A stretch of 59,695 nt of DNA, taken from the NCBI GenBank assembly GCA_016795365.1, contig JAEUHN010000018.1:1-59695 (forward strand). Direction: 5' to 3'. The DNA is from Verrucomicrobiaceae bacterium (GTDB taxonomy: Bacteria > Verrucomicrobiota > Verrucomicrobiia > Verrucomicrobiales > Verrucomicrobiaceae). A program made the position numbers and the translations under genes. The notes under the pieces were generated by a model. The model was not told where the DNA came from, did not search any database, and saw only the letters and a list, made by a program, of their open reading frames with translations. Of the stretch, positions 44,015-52,715 are shown piece after piece; within the stretch, counting starts at the first letter, position 1, and every line of letters starts with the position of its first letter.

Positions 44015-45307
44015 TCACTGCAAACCTTTCTGTCGCTTGGCGTGAACGGCGGCGTTGTATTCGCTCGCGTTGAAGTCCACGTATGCCTCGGAGAGGTCGC
44101 TGGTGTAAACGACGTAATTTGAGGTGCCCAGATTGAGGTCGATGGTCACGGTGAACTTCGGTTCGCGCACGACTTTTTCGAGTTCAGCCATGGGGGTCTT
44201 GGTCACGAGACCACCCTTCGCTGCCTGAAGGCCACCGAAGTAGATGTCCACCAGCTCCTCACGAATCTTCGCGCCGGAGTATCCGACCGCATGGATGATG
44301 CGGCCCCAGTTCGGATCGCTGCCGTTGAAGGAACACTTCACCAGCGTGGACTTCGCTACTGTTTCAGCCACACGCTTGGCATCGCTGAACGTCCTGGCAT
44401 TGCGCACGCGCACCTCGACGAACTTGGTCACGCGCTCACCATCGCTGACGATCATCTTTGCCAGAGCACACATCACCTTTTGCAGAGCATTGCGGAACAA
44501 ATCGGCCTCGGGCGTGCCGCGCTTGATCTGCGGGGCATCGGCCTGGCCGTTGGCGATGACGATGACCGTGTCGTTCGTGCTCGTGTCGCCATCAATGGTG
44601 ATGCGATTGAAGGTGTGATCCACTCCGTGACGCACGGCTTTCTTGAGTTCGGCAGCACTCACCTTCGCATCGGTCGTGATGAAGCAAAGCATGGTCGCCA
44701 TGTTCGGGCAGATCATGCCTGCACCCTTGGCAATGCCACCAATGCGGAAGCTGCCTTTGCCACATGGCACTTCAATCGCGAAGGTCTTGGGTCGCGTATC
44801 GCTCGTCATGATCGCAGCAGCCGCGTCATCGGAGCCATTGCCTTTGAGAGCCTTGGCAAGATCGCCAATCTTAGAGGTAATGCGCTCGATGGGCATCGTC
44901 ATGCCAATGATGCCGGTGGAGCCAACCATCACCTGCTTCATGCGAATCCCGAGTTGCTCGGCCGCGCCCTTGGCCATCGCCTTCGCATGCTGAATACCCA
45001 CGAGTCCAGTGCAGGCATTGGCATTGCCGCTGTTGGCGATGATCGCCCGGATGTCGCTGCCTGCCTTCAGATGCTGCTGACAGAGCCGCACCGGGGCCGC
45101 CTTGACGGAGTTCGTCGTGAAAACGCCATCACACACCGTCGGCGCATCGGAAACGATGAGCGCGAGGTCCAGGCGGGTGGCCGTGGGGTTCTTGATGCCG
45201 CAGGTGATGGCGCTGGCTCGAAAGCCCTTGGCCGCGGTCACGCCGCCTTTGATTTCTTTGAATGGCACGCGACACTCGTCGCCGCTGGTGGTCAGGTCCT
45301 TGCTCAT
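44015..45307 (-). CDS. argJ: Glutamate N-acetyltransferase / amino-acid acetyltransferase
   Basis: A 430-residue cytosolic enzyme of the ArgJ family. It makes N-acetylglutamate and recycles the acetyl group from N-acetylornithine in the cyclic arginine pathway. Signs are GGVTAAKGFRASAI at the N-terminus, NSGNANACTG, GSTGIIG and the self-cleavage site KGAGMICPNMATML, where the chain splits before the Thr of ATML to give alpha and beta subunits. The C-terminus shows the usual SDLSEAYVDFNASEYN. It begins 3 bases after the argC stop, so the two form an operon. Confidence 0.95.
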   Translation of the reverse strand: MSKDLTTSGDECRVPFKEIKGGVTAAKGFRASAITCGIKNPTATRLDLALIVSDAPTVCDGVFTTNSVKAAPVRLCQQHLKAGSDIRAIIANSGNANACTGLVGIQHAKAMAKGAAEQLGIRMKQVMVGSTGIIGMTMPIERITSKIGDLAKALKGNGSDDAAAAIMTSDTRPKTFAIEVPCGKGSFRIGGIAKGAGMICPNMATMLCFITTDAKVSAAELKKAVRHGVDHTFNRITIDGDTSTNDTVIVIANGQADAPQIKRGTPEADLFRNALQKVMCALAKMIVSDGERVTKFVEVRVRNARTFSDAKRVAETVAKSTLVKCSFNGSDPNWGRIIHAVGYSGAKIREELVDIYFGGLQAAKGGLVTKTPMAELEKVVREPKFTVTIDLNLGTSNYVVYTSDLSEAYVDFNASEYNAAVHAKRQKGLQ

Positions 45308-45310
45308 GGG

Positions 45311-46360
45311 TCAGGCAGTCAGAAGTCCGGTGGTTTCGGGAATTCCGCAAAGGATGTTGAGATTTTGAACGGCTTGTCCGGCAGCTCCCTTGCCGATGTT
45401 GTCCTCTGCACTCATCAAGATGAGCCGGCCAGCACGTGTATCCAGCGCCCAGCCGATATCGACAAAGTTGGTGCCCATCACGTTCTTGGTGTCAGGGCAG
45501 CCCTTGTTGCCTAGCAGACGAACGAAAGACCGTCCGGCATACGCCTTGGCATACGCGGCTTCGATTTGCGCACTGGTCAACCCATCCACGGGCGTGGCAA
45601 AGATGGTGGAGCAGATGCCAGCAAAGACAGGCACTAGGTGGGGGACAAAGCTCAGGGGCACAGGTCGACCAGCCGCCAACTCCAACTCCTGTCCGATCTC
45701 GCTGAGATGGCGATGGACCGGCACACTGTAGGGACGAAGACTGTTCTGCACTTCACAGAACAACAACTGCACCGACTCCTTCCGTCCGGCACCGCTGGCG
45801 CCACTCATGCTCGAGACGGCGATCGGGTCGGCCTTCAGCAGCCCATCCTTCAGCAAGGGAATCAAAGGCAGCAAGATGCTCGTAGGATAGCATCCCGGAC
45901 ATGCCACCAAGCTGGCCTTGGCAATAGCTTCCGCACGAATCTCGGGCAAGGCATAGACCGCCTGGTCGAGCAGCTCGGGAGCTGGATGCTCATGGGCGTA
46001 GAACTCCTTATATAAGGCAGCCGACCGGAGACGGAAGTCAGCGCTCAGGTCAATCACCTTGATGCCCAGGGCGAGCAGCGGCTTGGCATACTCGGCGGAG
46101 ACTCCATGCGGCAACGCCAGAAAAGCGACCTCCGCTCCCGCTGCCTTCAGGGTATCCGCGTCTGGGGCCGTGAAAGTGAGGCTGTCAGCATTGCCGACGC
46201 CCCGGAAGCGTGGGAACTCGCCGGTCAATGGTTTGCCCGCGAGCGAACGCGAAGTCACCGCCACAAGTGAAACATGGGGGTGGAGGAGGAGGTAACGAAG
46301 CAACTCCATCCCGGAGTAACCGCTCGCACCGACGACAGCGACGTTGACTTTGTTAAGCAT
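45311..46360 (-). CDS. argC: N-acetyl-gamma-glutamyl-phosphate reductase
   Basis: A 349-residue NADPH-dependent enzyme of arginine synthesis, cytosolic. The ATG at 46360 directly precedes the Rossmann motif VAVVGASGYSGMELLRYL; an upstream ATG at 46426 adds Pro-rich residues with no role. The catalytic cysteine is in ACPGCYPTSILLPL, and SSMSGASGAGRK and VPVHRHLSEIGQEL are family blocks. It precedes argJ by 3 bases and is divergent from rplU, 266 bases away. Confidence 0.95.
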   Translation of the reverse strand: MLNKVNVAVVGASGYSGMELLRYLLLHPHVSLVAVTSRSLAGKPLTGEFPRFRGVGNADSLTFTAPDADTLKAAGAEVAFLALPHGVSAEYAKPLLALGIKVIDLSADFRLRSAALYKEFYAHEHPAPELLDQAVYALPEIRAEAIAKASLVACPGCYPTSILLPLIPLLKDGLLKADPIAVSSMSGASGAGRKESVQLLFCEVQNSLRPYSVPVHRHLSEIGQELELAAGRPVPLSFVPHLVPVFAGICSTIFATPVDGLTSAQIEAAYAKAYAGRSFVRLLGNKGCPDTKNVMGTNFVDIGWALDTRAGRLILMSAEDNIGKGAAGQAVQNLNILCGIPETTGLLTA

Positions 46361-46626
46361 CGAAAAAGGGGGGCGGATTCTGGAGTGTTGGGGGGCGGGA
46401 GGCAAGGATGTTTTACCCGGTTCCAATCATTGTGATTCGGCCCGTCATCGCAATCCGGCCTGGCAAGACCACCGCCTGAGGCACCCAGCGTCTGAAACAT
46501 CTTCAAGAAGCATGAAATTTTTCTTGCTGATATGAAAAGCGTGTGGAAGTCTGCGCGCCCCGTTGCCCGGCCCTTGAGGTTATTGGAGCTGAGCTTTGCG
46601 GGCAACTCGTTCAAGACACAAGACTT
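46361..46626. promoter_or_regulatory. Divergent promoter region between argC and rplU
   Basis: This 266-base gap must hold promoters for both the arginine genes and the ribosomal-protein genes. The AT-rich stretch 46507-46540 (GAAATTTTTCTTGCTGATATGAAAAG) is the likeliest core promoter for rplU, leaving a leader of about 85 bases; exact boxes cannot be assigned. Confidence 0.45.
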
Positions 46627-46941
46627 ATGGCATACGCGATCATCAAGACAGACGGCAAGAGCTACAAAGTAGCCGTCGGGGACAAGCTCAATGTTCAGAA
46701 AATCGAACTCGCTGAGGGCGAAAGCACCACCTTTGATCAGGTTTTGGCCTGCGGTGAAGGCGAGTCGCTTCGTATCGGTGAGCCCACTATTCCGGGTGCT
46801 ACCGTGACCGCCAAGGTGGTCAAGCAATTCAGGGCTCCCAAGGTGATCATTTTCCACTTCAAGCGCCGCAAGGGCTTCCACAAGAAGAAGGGTCATCGCC
46901 AGAACATGACCCAGATCGAAATCACCGGCATCAACGCCTAA
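46627..46941 (+). CDS. rplU: 50S ribosomal protein L21
   Basis: 104 residues, starting [21 protein letters not shown] at 46627, the normal L21 opening. The family end block is present ([22 protein letters not shown]), as are the [10 protein letters not shown] residues that touch 23S rRNA. It precedes rpmA by 34 bases, the near-universal L21-L27 pair. Confidence 0.97.
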   Translation: MAYAIIKTDGKSYKVAVGDKLNVQKIELAEGESTTFDQVLACGEGESLRIGEPTIPGATVTAKVVKQFRAPKVIIFHFKRRKGFHKKKGHRQNMTQIEITGINA

Positions 46942-46975
46942 TCTCCAAACTACTCAACTCGAGCAACCAAACGTC

Positions 46976-47242
46976 ATGGCTCATAAGAAAGGTCAAGGAT
47001 CAGTCAAGAACGGACGCGACAGCCAAAGCAAGCGTCTCGGCGTGAAAATCTACGGCGACCAGGCCGCCATCGCCGGTAACATCATCATTCGTCAGCGTGG
47101 CACCAAGTGGAAGCCAGGCAAGAATGTTGGCATGGGCCGCGATCACACGCTGTTCGCCCTCACTGACGGCCTCGTGAAGTTTGAGCGCAACAAGCGTTGC
47201 ATCAGCATCACTCCAGTGGCAGCTCCCGCAGCCGCGAACTAA
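46976..47242 (+). CDS. rpmA: 50S ribosomal protein L27
   Basis: 88 residues. [21 protein letters not shown] is the conserved L27 N-terminus that reaches the peptidyl-transferase centre, followed by [19 protein letters not shown]. There is no N-terminal cleavage extension as in Firmicutes. It ends in an Ala/Pro stretch and is followed by a strong terminator. Confidence 0.97.
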   Translation: MAHKKGQGSVKNGRDSQSKRLGVKIYGDQAAIAGNIIIRQRGTKWKPGKNVGMGRDHTLFALTDGLVKFERNKRCISITPVAAPAAAN

Positions 47243-47260
47243 GCGACTGAAACTCTTCTG

Positions 47261-47290
47261 AAAGCGGTGGTGAAAACCACCGCTTTTTTA
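47261..47290 (+). terminator. Rho-independent terminator after rpmA
   Basis: A perfect 11-bp stem AAAGCGGTGGT / ACCACCGCTTT closes on a GAAA tetraloop and runs into TTTTTA. It starts 18 bases after the rpmA stop. Confidence 0.93.
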
Positions 47291-47329
47291 TTGCCCTTCG
47301 TCCACCACATTCCTCGCCCCTTTCCCCTT

Positions 47330-47818
47330 ATGAGAAAGCTCCTCCTCGCCTCCTACATCGCCATTGCTACCCTTTCCTCAGCTCAAACACCCTCGGCACT
47401 CACACTCGCCGAGAAGGTGGTCGATGCTTCGGGATTGAAGGCCAATCTTGAAAACAGTTTTGTCCAAAGCATGGAGGCCGCCACCCAGCAGCTCAAGGCC
47501 ACCGGCGGAGAGGAACTGGCAAACGCTGCCATGGATGCGATCAGAAAGTTCTTCACCGCCAACGCCAAATGGGAGGAGATTCGCCCCACTTACGCCAAGG
47601 CTTATGCAGCCGAGTTCACCGAGGCGGAACTTACCGAGTTGCTCGCGTTCTATGAGTCTCCCACAGGAAAGAAGCTGGCCGCCAAATCGACCGGCCTGAG
47701 TGCCGACGCCGCCAAGGCAATGAAGGACAAGCTGAACAGCAAGATGCCTGAGCTGCAGGCCGAGGTTATGAAGATCGTGCGCGAGCACATGGAGAGTAAA
47801 CAGAAAGCCGGGAAGTGA
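47330..47818 (+). CDS. Periplasmic DUF2059 protein
   Basis: A 162-residue protein starting at 47330 with signal peptide MRKLLLASYIAIATLSSAQ. The middle is the DUF2059 core: YAKAYAAEFTEAELTELLAFYESPTGKKLAAKS, here spelled in part (AEFTEAELTELLAFY and SPTGKKLAAK). The family is found in many Gram-negatives and is periplasmic and helical; the function is unproven. It stands alone after the rpmA terminator and 52 bases before the dehydrogenase gene. Confidence 0.88.
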   Translation: MRKLLLASYIAIATLSSAQTPSALTLAEKVVDASGLKANLENSFVQSMEAATQQLKATGGEELANAAMDAIRKFFTANAKWEEIRPTYAKAYAAEFTEAELTELLAFYESPTGKKLAAKSTGLSADAAKAMKDKLNSKMPELQAEVMKIVREHMESKQKAGK

Positions 47819-47870
47819 TTTTCGTCGTGGACTCCCACGATGCTACACTCTAAAAGGCTCGCTCCACTTT

Positions 47871-49466
47871 ATGAGCAGCCTGCACGGAAACCATCTCATC
47901 GCCGGACGCCGCGTCGCGCCCACCGGATCGACTTTTCAAGCCCGCAACCCCAGCACCAGTGCCATGCTGGAAACGTCGTTCGGTGACGCCACCGAAGCCG
48001 ATGTTGATGCAGCTCTCAGCGCTGCCGATGAGGCCTTCGATGCGCTACGTGGCGCGGGATACGACAAGCGTGCCCAGTTCCTCGATTTGCTCGCAGACAA
48101 GATCATGGGCCTCGGCGACGCGTTGCTGAATCAGGCACATGCGGAGACCGCGCTGCCGATGGCGCGACTCACCGGTGAGCGCGGTCGCGCGACGGGGCAG
48201 TGCAAGCTCTTCGCTCAGCTCATTCGCGAGGGCTCGTGGGCCGATGCACGCATTGACCATGCAGTCCCAGATCGTGCGCCGCTGCCGAAGCCGGATGTGC
48301 GTCGCGTGATGCAGCCGATCGGACCCGTGGTCATCTTTGGTGCCAGCAACTTCCCCTTCGCGATCGGCGTCGTGGGCACTGACACGGTGTGCGCTCTGGC
48401 GGCGGGATGCCCGGTCGTGGTGAAAGGCCATCCAGCTCATCCTGGCACCTGCGAGATGCTTGCGGGCGCGGTGTATGAGGCACTCGCGGAGGCGGGACTG
48501 CCCGCAGGTTCGTTCTCGCTCTTGCATGGCAAGTCGAACGAGATGGGCGCGGCGCTGGTGCGGCATCCGCTGGCGAACGCCGTCGCGTTCACGGGTTCGC
48601 TCAAAGGCGGACGTGCGTTGTTCGACATCGCCTCGTCACGGCCCACGCCGATTCCGTTCTACGGCGAGATGGGCAGCGTGAATCCGGTCTTCGTGCTGCC
48701 GGGCGCGCTGAAGGCTCGCGCTCAAGCCATCGCCGAAAACTATGTCGGCTCGGTGACGATGGGCGTCGGTCAGTTCTGCACGAACCCGGCCATCGTGCTC
48801 GGCGTCGCAGGCGCGGAACTCGACACTTTCATCAGCTCCGCTGCCGAGGCAGCGGCAAAGGTGGCTCCGCAGACGATGCTTCACGCGGGCATCTGCAGCA
48901 TGTATCAGCAAGGCACGAGCGCCTTCGCGCAGACGAAGGGCCTGTCCATCGCTGGCAAGTCGGCCACCGCTGCGAGCAGTGATGCCACCCAGGCCGAGTG
49001 CATCATCTTCACCACCGACATCGCCACGCTCGAAGCCAACGACTCGCTGCGTCACGAAGTCTTCGGACCGTGTTCCATCGTCACCAAGTGCGACGCGAAG
49101 GACGACATGCTGCGTTTTGCTCGATCACTTGATGGCCAGCTGACCGCAACGATCCACGGCACGCCCGAGGACCTGCGCGAGCACGCCGACCTCGTGCGCA
49201 TTCTGGAGCGTAAGGTGGGCCGCATCATCTTCAACGGCTTCCCCACAGGAATCGAAGTCTGCCCCTCGATGCACCACGGCGGTCCGTATCCCGCGGCCAG
49301 CCACAGCTTCTTCACCAGCATCGGCACCGCCAGCATCTACCGCTTCGTGCGCCCCGTGTGCTACCAGGGCTTCCCCGACGATGCCTTGCCCGAACTCCTG
49401 CAAGCCAAGAACACACGCGGCGGCTTCCGTCTCGTGGATGGCTCTCTAACACAAGCCGACGCCTAA
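47871..49466 (+). CDS. Aldehyde dehydrogenase, alpha-ketoglutaric-semialdehyde (2,5-dioxovalerate) type
   Basis: A 531-residue cytosolic NAD(P)-dependent aldehyde dehydrogenase. The branch is that of type III alpha-ketoglutarate semialdehyde dehydrogenase: HGNHLIAGRRV at the start, RVMQPIGPVVIFGASNFPFA in place of the usual GPWNFP, catalytic Glu in FYGEMGSVNPVFV and catalytic Cys in VGQFCTNPAIV. It oxidises 2,5-dioxopentanoate to 2-oxoglutarate, the last step in oxidative breakdown of pentonates, glucarate or hydroxyproline. An FAH-family gene follows 165 bases downstream on the same strand and fits the preceding dehydratase step. Confidence 0.88.
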   Translation: MSSLHGNHLIAGRRVAPTGSTFQARNPSTSAMLETSFGDATEADVDAALSAADEAFDALRGAGYDKRAQFLDLLADKIMGLGDALLNQAHAETALPMARLTGERGRATGQCKLFAQLIREGSWADARIDHAVPDRAPLPKPDVRRVMQPIGPVVIFGASNFPFAIGVVGTDTVCALAAGCPVVVKGHPAHPGTCEMLAGAVYEALAEAGLPAGSFSLLHGKSNEMGAALVRHPLANAVAFTGSLKGGRALFDIASSRPTPIPFYGEMGSVNPVFVLPGALKARAQAIAENYVGSVTMGVGQFCTNPAIVLGVAGAELDTFISSAAEAAAKVAPQTMLHAGICSMYQQGTSAFAQTKGLSIAGKSATAASSDATQAECIIFTTDIATLEANDSLRHEVFGPCSIVTKCDAKDDMLRFARSLDGQLTATIHGTPEDLREHADLVRILERKVGRIIFNGFPTGIEVCPSMHHGGPYPAASHSFFTSIGTASIYRFVRPVCYQGFPDDALPELLQAKNTRGGFRLVDGSLTQADA

Positions 49467-49498
49467 CGCCTTCATGCCCCAGCGCTCTCAAACGCTTT

Positions 49499-49590
49499 AG
49501 TCCTCCTCATACTCCTACTCTTCCTCATACTCGACGCCGCAGCACCCAACGACGTCGAGCAAGAGTGGGAGTAAGAGGAAGAGTAGGACT
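49499..49590. repeat. 38-bp imperfect inverted repeat of CTACTCTTCC words
   Basis: Arms 49499-49536 and 49553-49590 are 38 bases each and about three-quarters complementary, meeting at CGACG/CGTCG ends around a 16-base centre. They are made of ACTCCTACTCTTCCTC-type words. The element could fold into a long mRNA hairpin between the dehydrogenase and FAH genes. Confidence 0.8.
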
Positions 49591-49631
49591 CAATCGTCGG
49601 AGCGCCGGGACGAATTCATCTTTGACTCTTT

Positions 49632-50444
49632 ATGCGCCTCTACCGCACCACCACCGGCCCTGTCCTCGAACGCGACTCGCAATTCCTCGCGCTCAGCGAT
49701 GCGTGGGATGACCTGATCAATCGCGACGACCTACCTGCGTATCTCGCGAGCGTCACCGGCACTGCCACAAGCGCGCCGACGGCCTTGCTTTCACCAGTGT
49801 CCACGCAGGAAGTGTGGGCTGCTGGCGTGACCTACTTCCGCAGTCGCACCGCTCGCATGGAAGAGAGCAAAGACGCTGGCGGTGGGAGCTTCTACGACCG
49901 CGTTTATGCGGCGGACCGCCCGGAGATCTTCTTCAAGGCGGCACCGCATCGCGTAGCCGCACCGGGAGCCCCGATGCATCTGCGTCGCGACTCGAAGTGG
50001 ATGGTGCCGGAGCCCGAACTCACGCTCGTGATCACGCGCAACGGCAAGCTCATCGGCCACACCGTGGGCAACGACTTGTCATGCCGCGACATCGAAGGCG
50101 AGAACCCGCTTTACCTGCCACAGGCAAAATCCTTCCGCCTCGCCGCTGCGGTGGGTCCATGCATCACGGTGACCAACGAAGCGCTGCCCGCGACCACGGC
50201 GATCAAGCTGGAGATCGTGCGCGCTGGAGCCACGGTCTTCGCTGGCGACACCACGCTCGCTCAGCTCAAGCGCACGCCCGAGGAACTCATCAGCTGGCTC
50301 TTCCGCGACAACGATTATCCCAACGGTGCCTTCCTCATGACCGGCACCGGCATCGTGCCGCCGGATGAGTTTACGCTCGCGCTCGGCGATGAAGTTCGCA
50401 TCACCATCGACGGCATCGGCACGCTGGTGAATGTGATGGGGTAA
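49632..50444 (+). CDS. Fumarylacetoacetate-hydrolase-family protein (candidate 2-keto-3-deoxy-pentonate dehydratase)
   Basis: A 270-residue cytosolic protein of the FAH family. The metal ligand block is [19 protein letters not shown] with [19 protein letters not shown], and the end block is [17 protein letters not shown] ([17 protein letters not shown]). In this family some members dehydrate 2-keto-3-deoxy-arabinonate or -xylonate to 2,5-dioxopentanoate. The neighbour upstream is the dehydrogenase that takes exactly that product, so this role is favoured over hydrolysis of fumarylpyruvate-type substrates. The first part (1-75) is variable. Confidence 0.85.
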   Translation: MRLYRTTTGPVLERDSQFLALSDAWDDLINRDDLPAYLASVTGTATSAPTALLSPVSTQEVWAAGVTYFRSRTARMEESKDAGGGSFYDRVYAADRPEIFFKAAPHRVAAPGAPMHLRRDSKWMVPEPELTLVITRNGKLIGHTVGNDLSCRDIEGENPLYLPQAKSFRLAAAVGPCITVTNEALPATTAIKLEIVRAGATVFAGDTTLAQLKRTPEELISWLFRDNDYPNGAFLMTGTGIVPPDEFTLALGDEVRITIDGIGTLVNVMG

Positions 50445-50558
50445 TCGGTGGTCGGTGAATCAGTGGGACAGTAGAACGGTCGTTGTTCGAAGAGAATCAC
50501 CTGCCTGAGCAATGATCCACTGTCCTACCGTCACTGTGACCTACAGTCCGCCAAGATC

Positions 50559-51377
50559 ATGAACTTCTCCCTCACACACTGCTCCGCCATCATCACCGGC
50601 GCTTCGTCAGGCTTGGGTGCAGAGTTTGCACGGCAGCTCGCACCAACGGCGAAGTCTTTATTGCTTGTCGCGCGGCGTGAGGAAGCACTGAACCAAGTGA
50701 AAGCAGAGCTGCTCTCGAAGCATGCGGACTTGCAGGTGCATCTGTGTGTTGCGGACGTCGCTACCGATGAGGGACGTGCGCGCATCGTGGAGTCCATTGA
50801 TCATTTGGACCACAAGCCGAACTTGTTGATCAACAACGCAGGCATCGGCGACTATGGCAGTTTCGCGAGCGCTGATCCTGCGAAGCTACGTGGACAGATT
50901 GATCTTAATGTCACCGCCCTCGTGCTGCTGACTCATGCCGTGTTGGCACGGCTGGTGGCACCGGCTGGCATCCTCAATGTGAGTTCGCTCGCGGGCAATG
51001 TGCCGATGCCGGACCTCGCCGTGTATGGAGCAAGCAAGGCCTTCGTCACCAGCTTCAGCGAAGCACTGCGGGTAGAGTTGCTCGACAAAAACATCGTCGT
51101 CACTGCACTGTGCCCAGGACCGACACCCACCAACTTCAGCAAGAATGCTAAGCGGGCCGATGGTGCGGATACGAATCGCAGTGGCCAGGGCCTGCTGCGC
51201 ATTGCACCTGGCGTGGTAGTGCGCGCGGGACTGGATGCCCTCGTGAACGATTGTGCGTGCGTGTTCCCAGGCACCGGTGTGTCCATCGCAGCACCTGTGT
51301 TTCGGATCATGCCTCGCTCCTTGATGCGCTGGGCTCTGAAGCGGCGCTATCACAAGGATCATCAGGCTGAATCCTGA
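50559..51377 (+). CDS. Short-chain dehydrogenase/reductase
   Basis: A 272-residue classical SDR: cofactor motif TGASSGLGAEFARQLA, structural NNAG (LLINNAGIGDYG), catalytic Ser in LNVSSLAGN and Tyr-x-x-x-Lys in VYGASKAF. The layout, with an extended C-terminal hydrophobic part (FRIMPRSLMRWALKRRY), is like the YqjQ/DltE branch acting on lipid or ketone substrates. A substrate cannot be given. No partner gene is close; 115 bases separate it from the FAH gene. Confidence 0.88.
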   Translation: MNFSLTHCSAIITGASSGLGAEFARQLAPTAKSLLLVARREEALNQVKAELLSKHADLQVHLCVADVATDEGRARIVESIDHLDHKPNLLINNAGIGDYGSFASADPAKLRGQIDLNVTALVLLTHAVLARLVAPAGILNVSSLAGNVPMPDLAVYGASKAFVTSFSEALRVELLDKNIVVTALCPGPTPTNFSKNAKRADGADTNRSGQGLLRIAPGVVVRAGLDALVNDCACVFPGTGVSIAAPVFRIMPRSLMRWALKRRYHKDHQAES

Positions 51378-51578
51378 GAACAACCTAGCATTTAGTCTGT
51401 TGCGACGCCCACTAGCGGGTCCACTTCAGAGCCTGCGGCTTGAGACCGTTGCTGAGGCTGAAGTATCTAGTAATTTTATTATACACGTTGGCAAAAGTTT
51501 ATCGACAAACTAAAACCTGATCCCTAGCCTCGGGGCTGGTTAGTAGATCGAAATAAACTCAACGCCACTCGCTGCTAC

Positions 51579-52646
51579 ATGAAAGCCACACCACTTAGCC
51601 TCTCACTGACACTCGCGCTTCTTGCGAGCGCTCCTCTCCACCTCAAGGCCGATGACCACGGTCTTCGCTCTCGTTCTTACGTGCTTTTGGACCTGAGTGC
51701 AGCCCTGCCTGCGGGCTTTGGATCCGAAGTTCGCAGCATCAGTGAAACCGGCTTCACAGCCGGTAACTGGCTCGATCCTGCCCTGACGAACTCGGCAGGC
51801 CGCTGGGATCGTCAAGGCACCTTGCTCGATCTGGGAGTCAGCGGTGTGGACAGCCGTGCGTATGCCACCAACAATCTGGGCGTCACGGTCGGCGTCAGTT
51901 CTGTGGACGCGGGTTCCCACGCCTTCCTCTGGATCGGCACCACAGCCACGGACCTCGGCACTTTCGGCGGCAGCCAGAGCATCGCCCTTGCGATCAACAA
52001 CAAGGGCGAAGTGGCTGGACAGGCATCGGAAGCCAATGATGTGTCCAGCACCGCCTACATCTGGAAACGCGGTTCGAAGCGCCGCCTGGGTATGCCCGCT
52101 GGCTTTATCAATTCGAATGCCTATGGCCTCAACAATGAAGGCGAGGCCTGTGGCACCGTATTCGATGAATTCGGCTTCACCTTCCGCGCCGTGCGCTGGG
52201 ACAAGAAAGGCCGAGCCACTTTGATCGCCACCCTGGGTGGCGCTGGCAACGAGGGACTCGCGATCAATGACGAAGGCACGGTAGTTGGCGGCAGCATCGA
52301 CGCCGATGGATTCTACCAGCCTTACATCGCCAAGAATAATCGTGCAGTCGCACTGCCCACCTTGGGTCAAGGCGGAGCCGCAAGCGCCATCAATAACCAA
52401 GGTCACGTCGTTGGTTACGTGCAGGACCCGGATTCCGGCCAGTCGCACGCAGCGCTGTGGGTGAAAGGTCAGCTCATTGATCTATCCACCGTCCCAGCTC
52501 TCCAAACGGCGGGCTTGGCAGCGGGCTCGATTGCCACAGGCATCAACAATCAAGGCGACATCTGCGGCGTCACCTATGACAGCAATATCTCGCAGAACCG
52601 CGCCTGGGTGCTGAAGCACAGCCACGGTGATGAAGATAATGACTGA
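51579..52646 (+). CDS. Secreted HAF-repeat protein
   Basis: A 355-residue protein with signal peptide MKATPLSLSLTLALLASAPLHLKAD. Seven or so copies of the HAF-type repeat follow (YATNNLGVTVGVSS...HAFLW, LAINNKGEVAGQAS, YGLNNEGEACGTV, LAINDEGTVVGGS, SAINNQGHVVGYV, TGINNQGDICGVT). The pattern is [A/G]IN-x-x-G-x-V-x-G followed by an 'AFLW' strand, giving a propeller. These proteins are extracellular; the role is unknown. A terminator follows. The 200 bases upstream are AT-rich near 51465-51490 (TTTTATTATACAC), a likely promoter region. Confidence 0.85.
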   Translation: MKATPLSLSLTLALLASAPLHLKADDHGLRSRSYVLLDLSAALPAGFGSEVRSISETGFTAGNWLDPALTNSAGRWDRQGTLLDLGVSGVDSRAYATNNLGVTVGVSSVDAGSHAFLWIGTTATDLGTFGGSQSIALAINNKGEVAGQASEANDVSSTAYIWKRGSKRRLGMPAGFINSNAYGLNNEGEACGTVFDEFGFTFRAVRWDKKGRATLIATLGGAGNEGLAINDEGTVVGGSIDADGFYQPYIAKNNRAVALPTLGQGGAASAINNQGHVVGYVQDPDSGQSHAALWVKGQLIDLSTVPALQTAGLAAGSIATGINNQGDICGVTYDSNISQNRAWVLKHSHGDEDND

Positions 52647-52674
52647 TCGGTGACCGTGCCGCATGGATCAACCG

Positions 52675-52711
52675 CTGGCGCAGGCTGAAAGGTCTGCGCC
52701 AGTTTCATTTT
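52675..52711 (+). terminator. Terminator after the HAF-repeat gene
   Basis: A perfect 9-bp stem CTGGCGCAG / CTGCGCCAG around a 10-base loop is followed by TTTCATTTT. It lies between convergent genes and could serve the plus strand best. Confidence 0.85.
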
Positions 52712-52715
52712 CACC

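Noticed and set aside
46361..46626. T-box, riboswitch or L21 leader structure before rplU
   Set aside because: I could not find conserved core motifs or a convincing stem set; only a general promoter region is recorded.
51440..51485. Sigma-70 promoter for the HAF gene with TTGAGA and TATTAT
   Set aside because: The spacing between the boxes is about 31 bases, too long; only the AT-rich core is mentioned.
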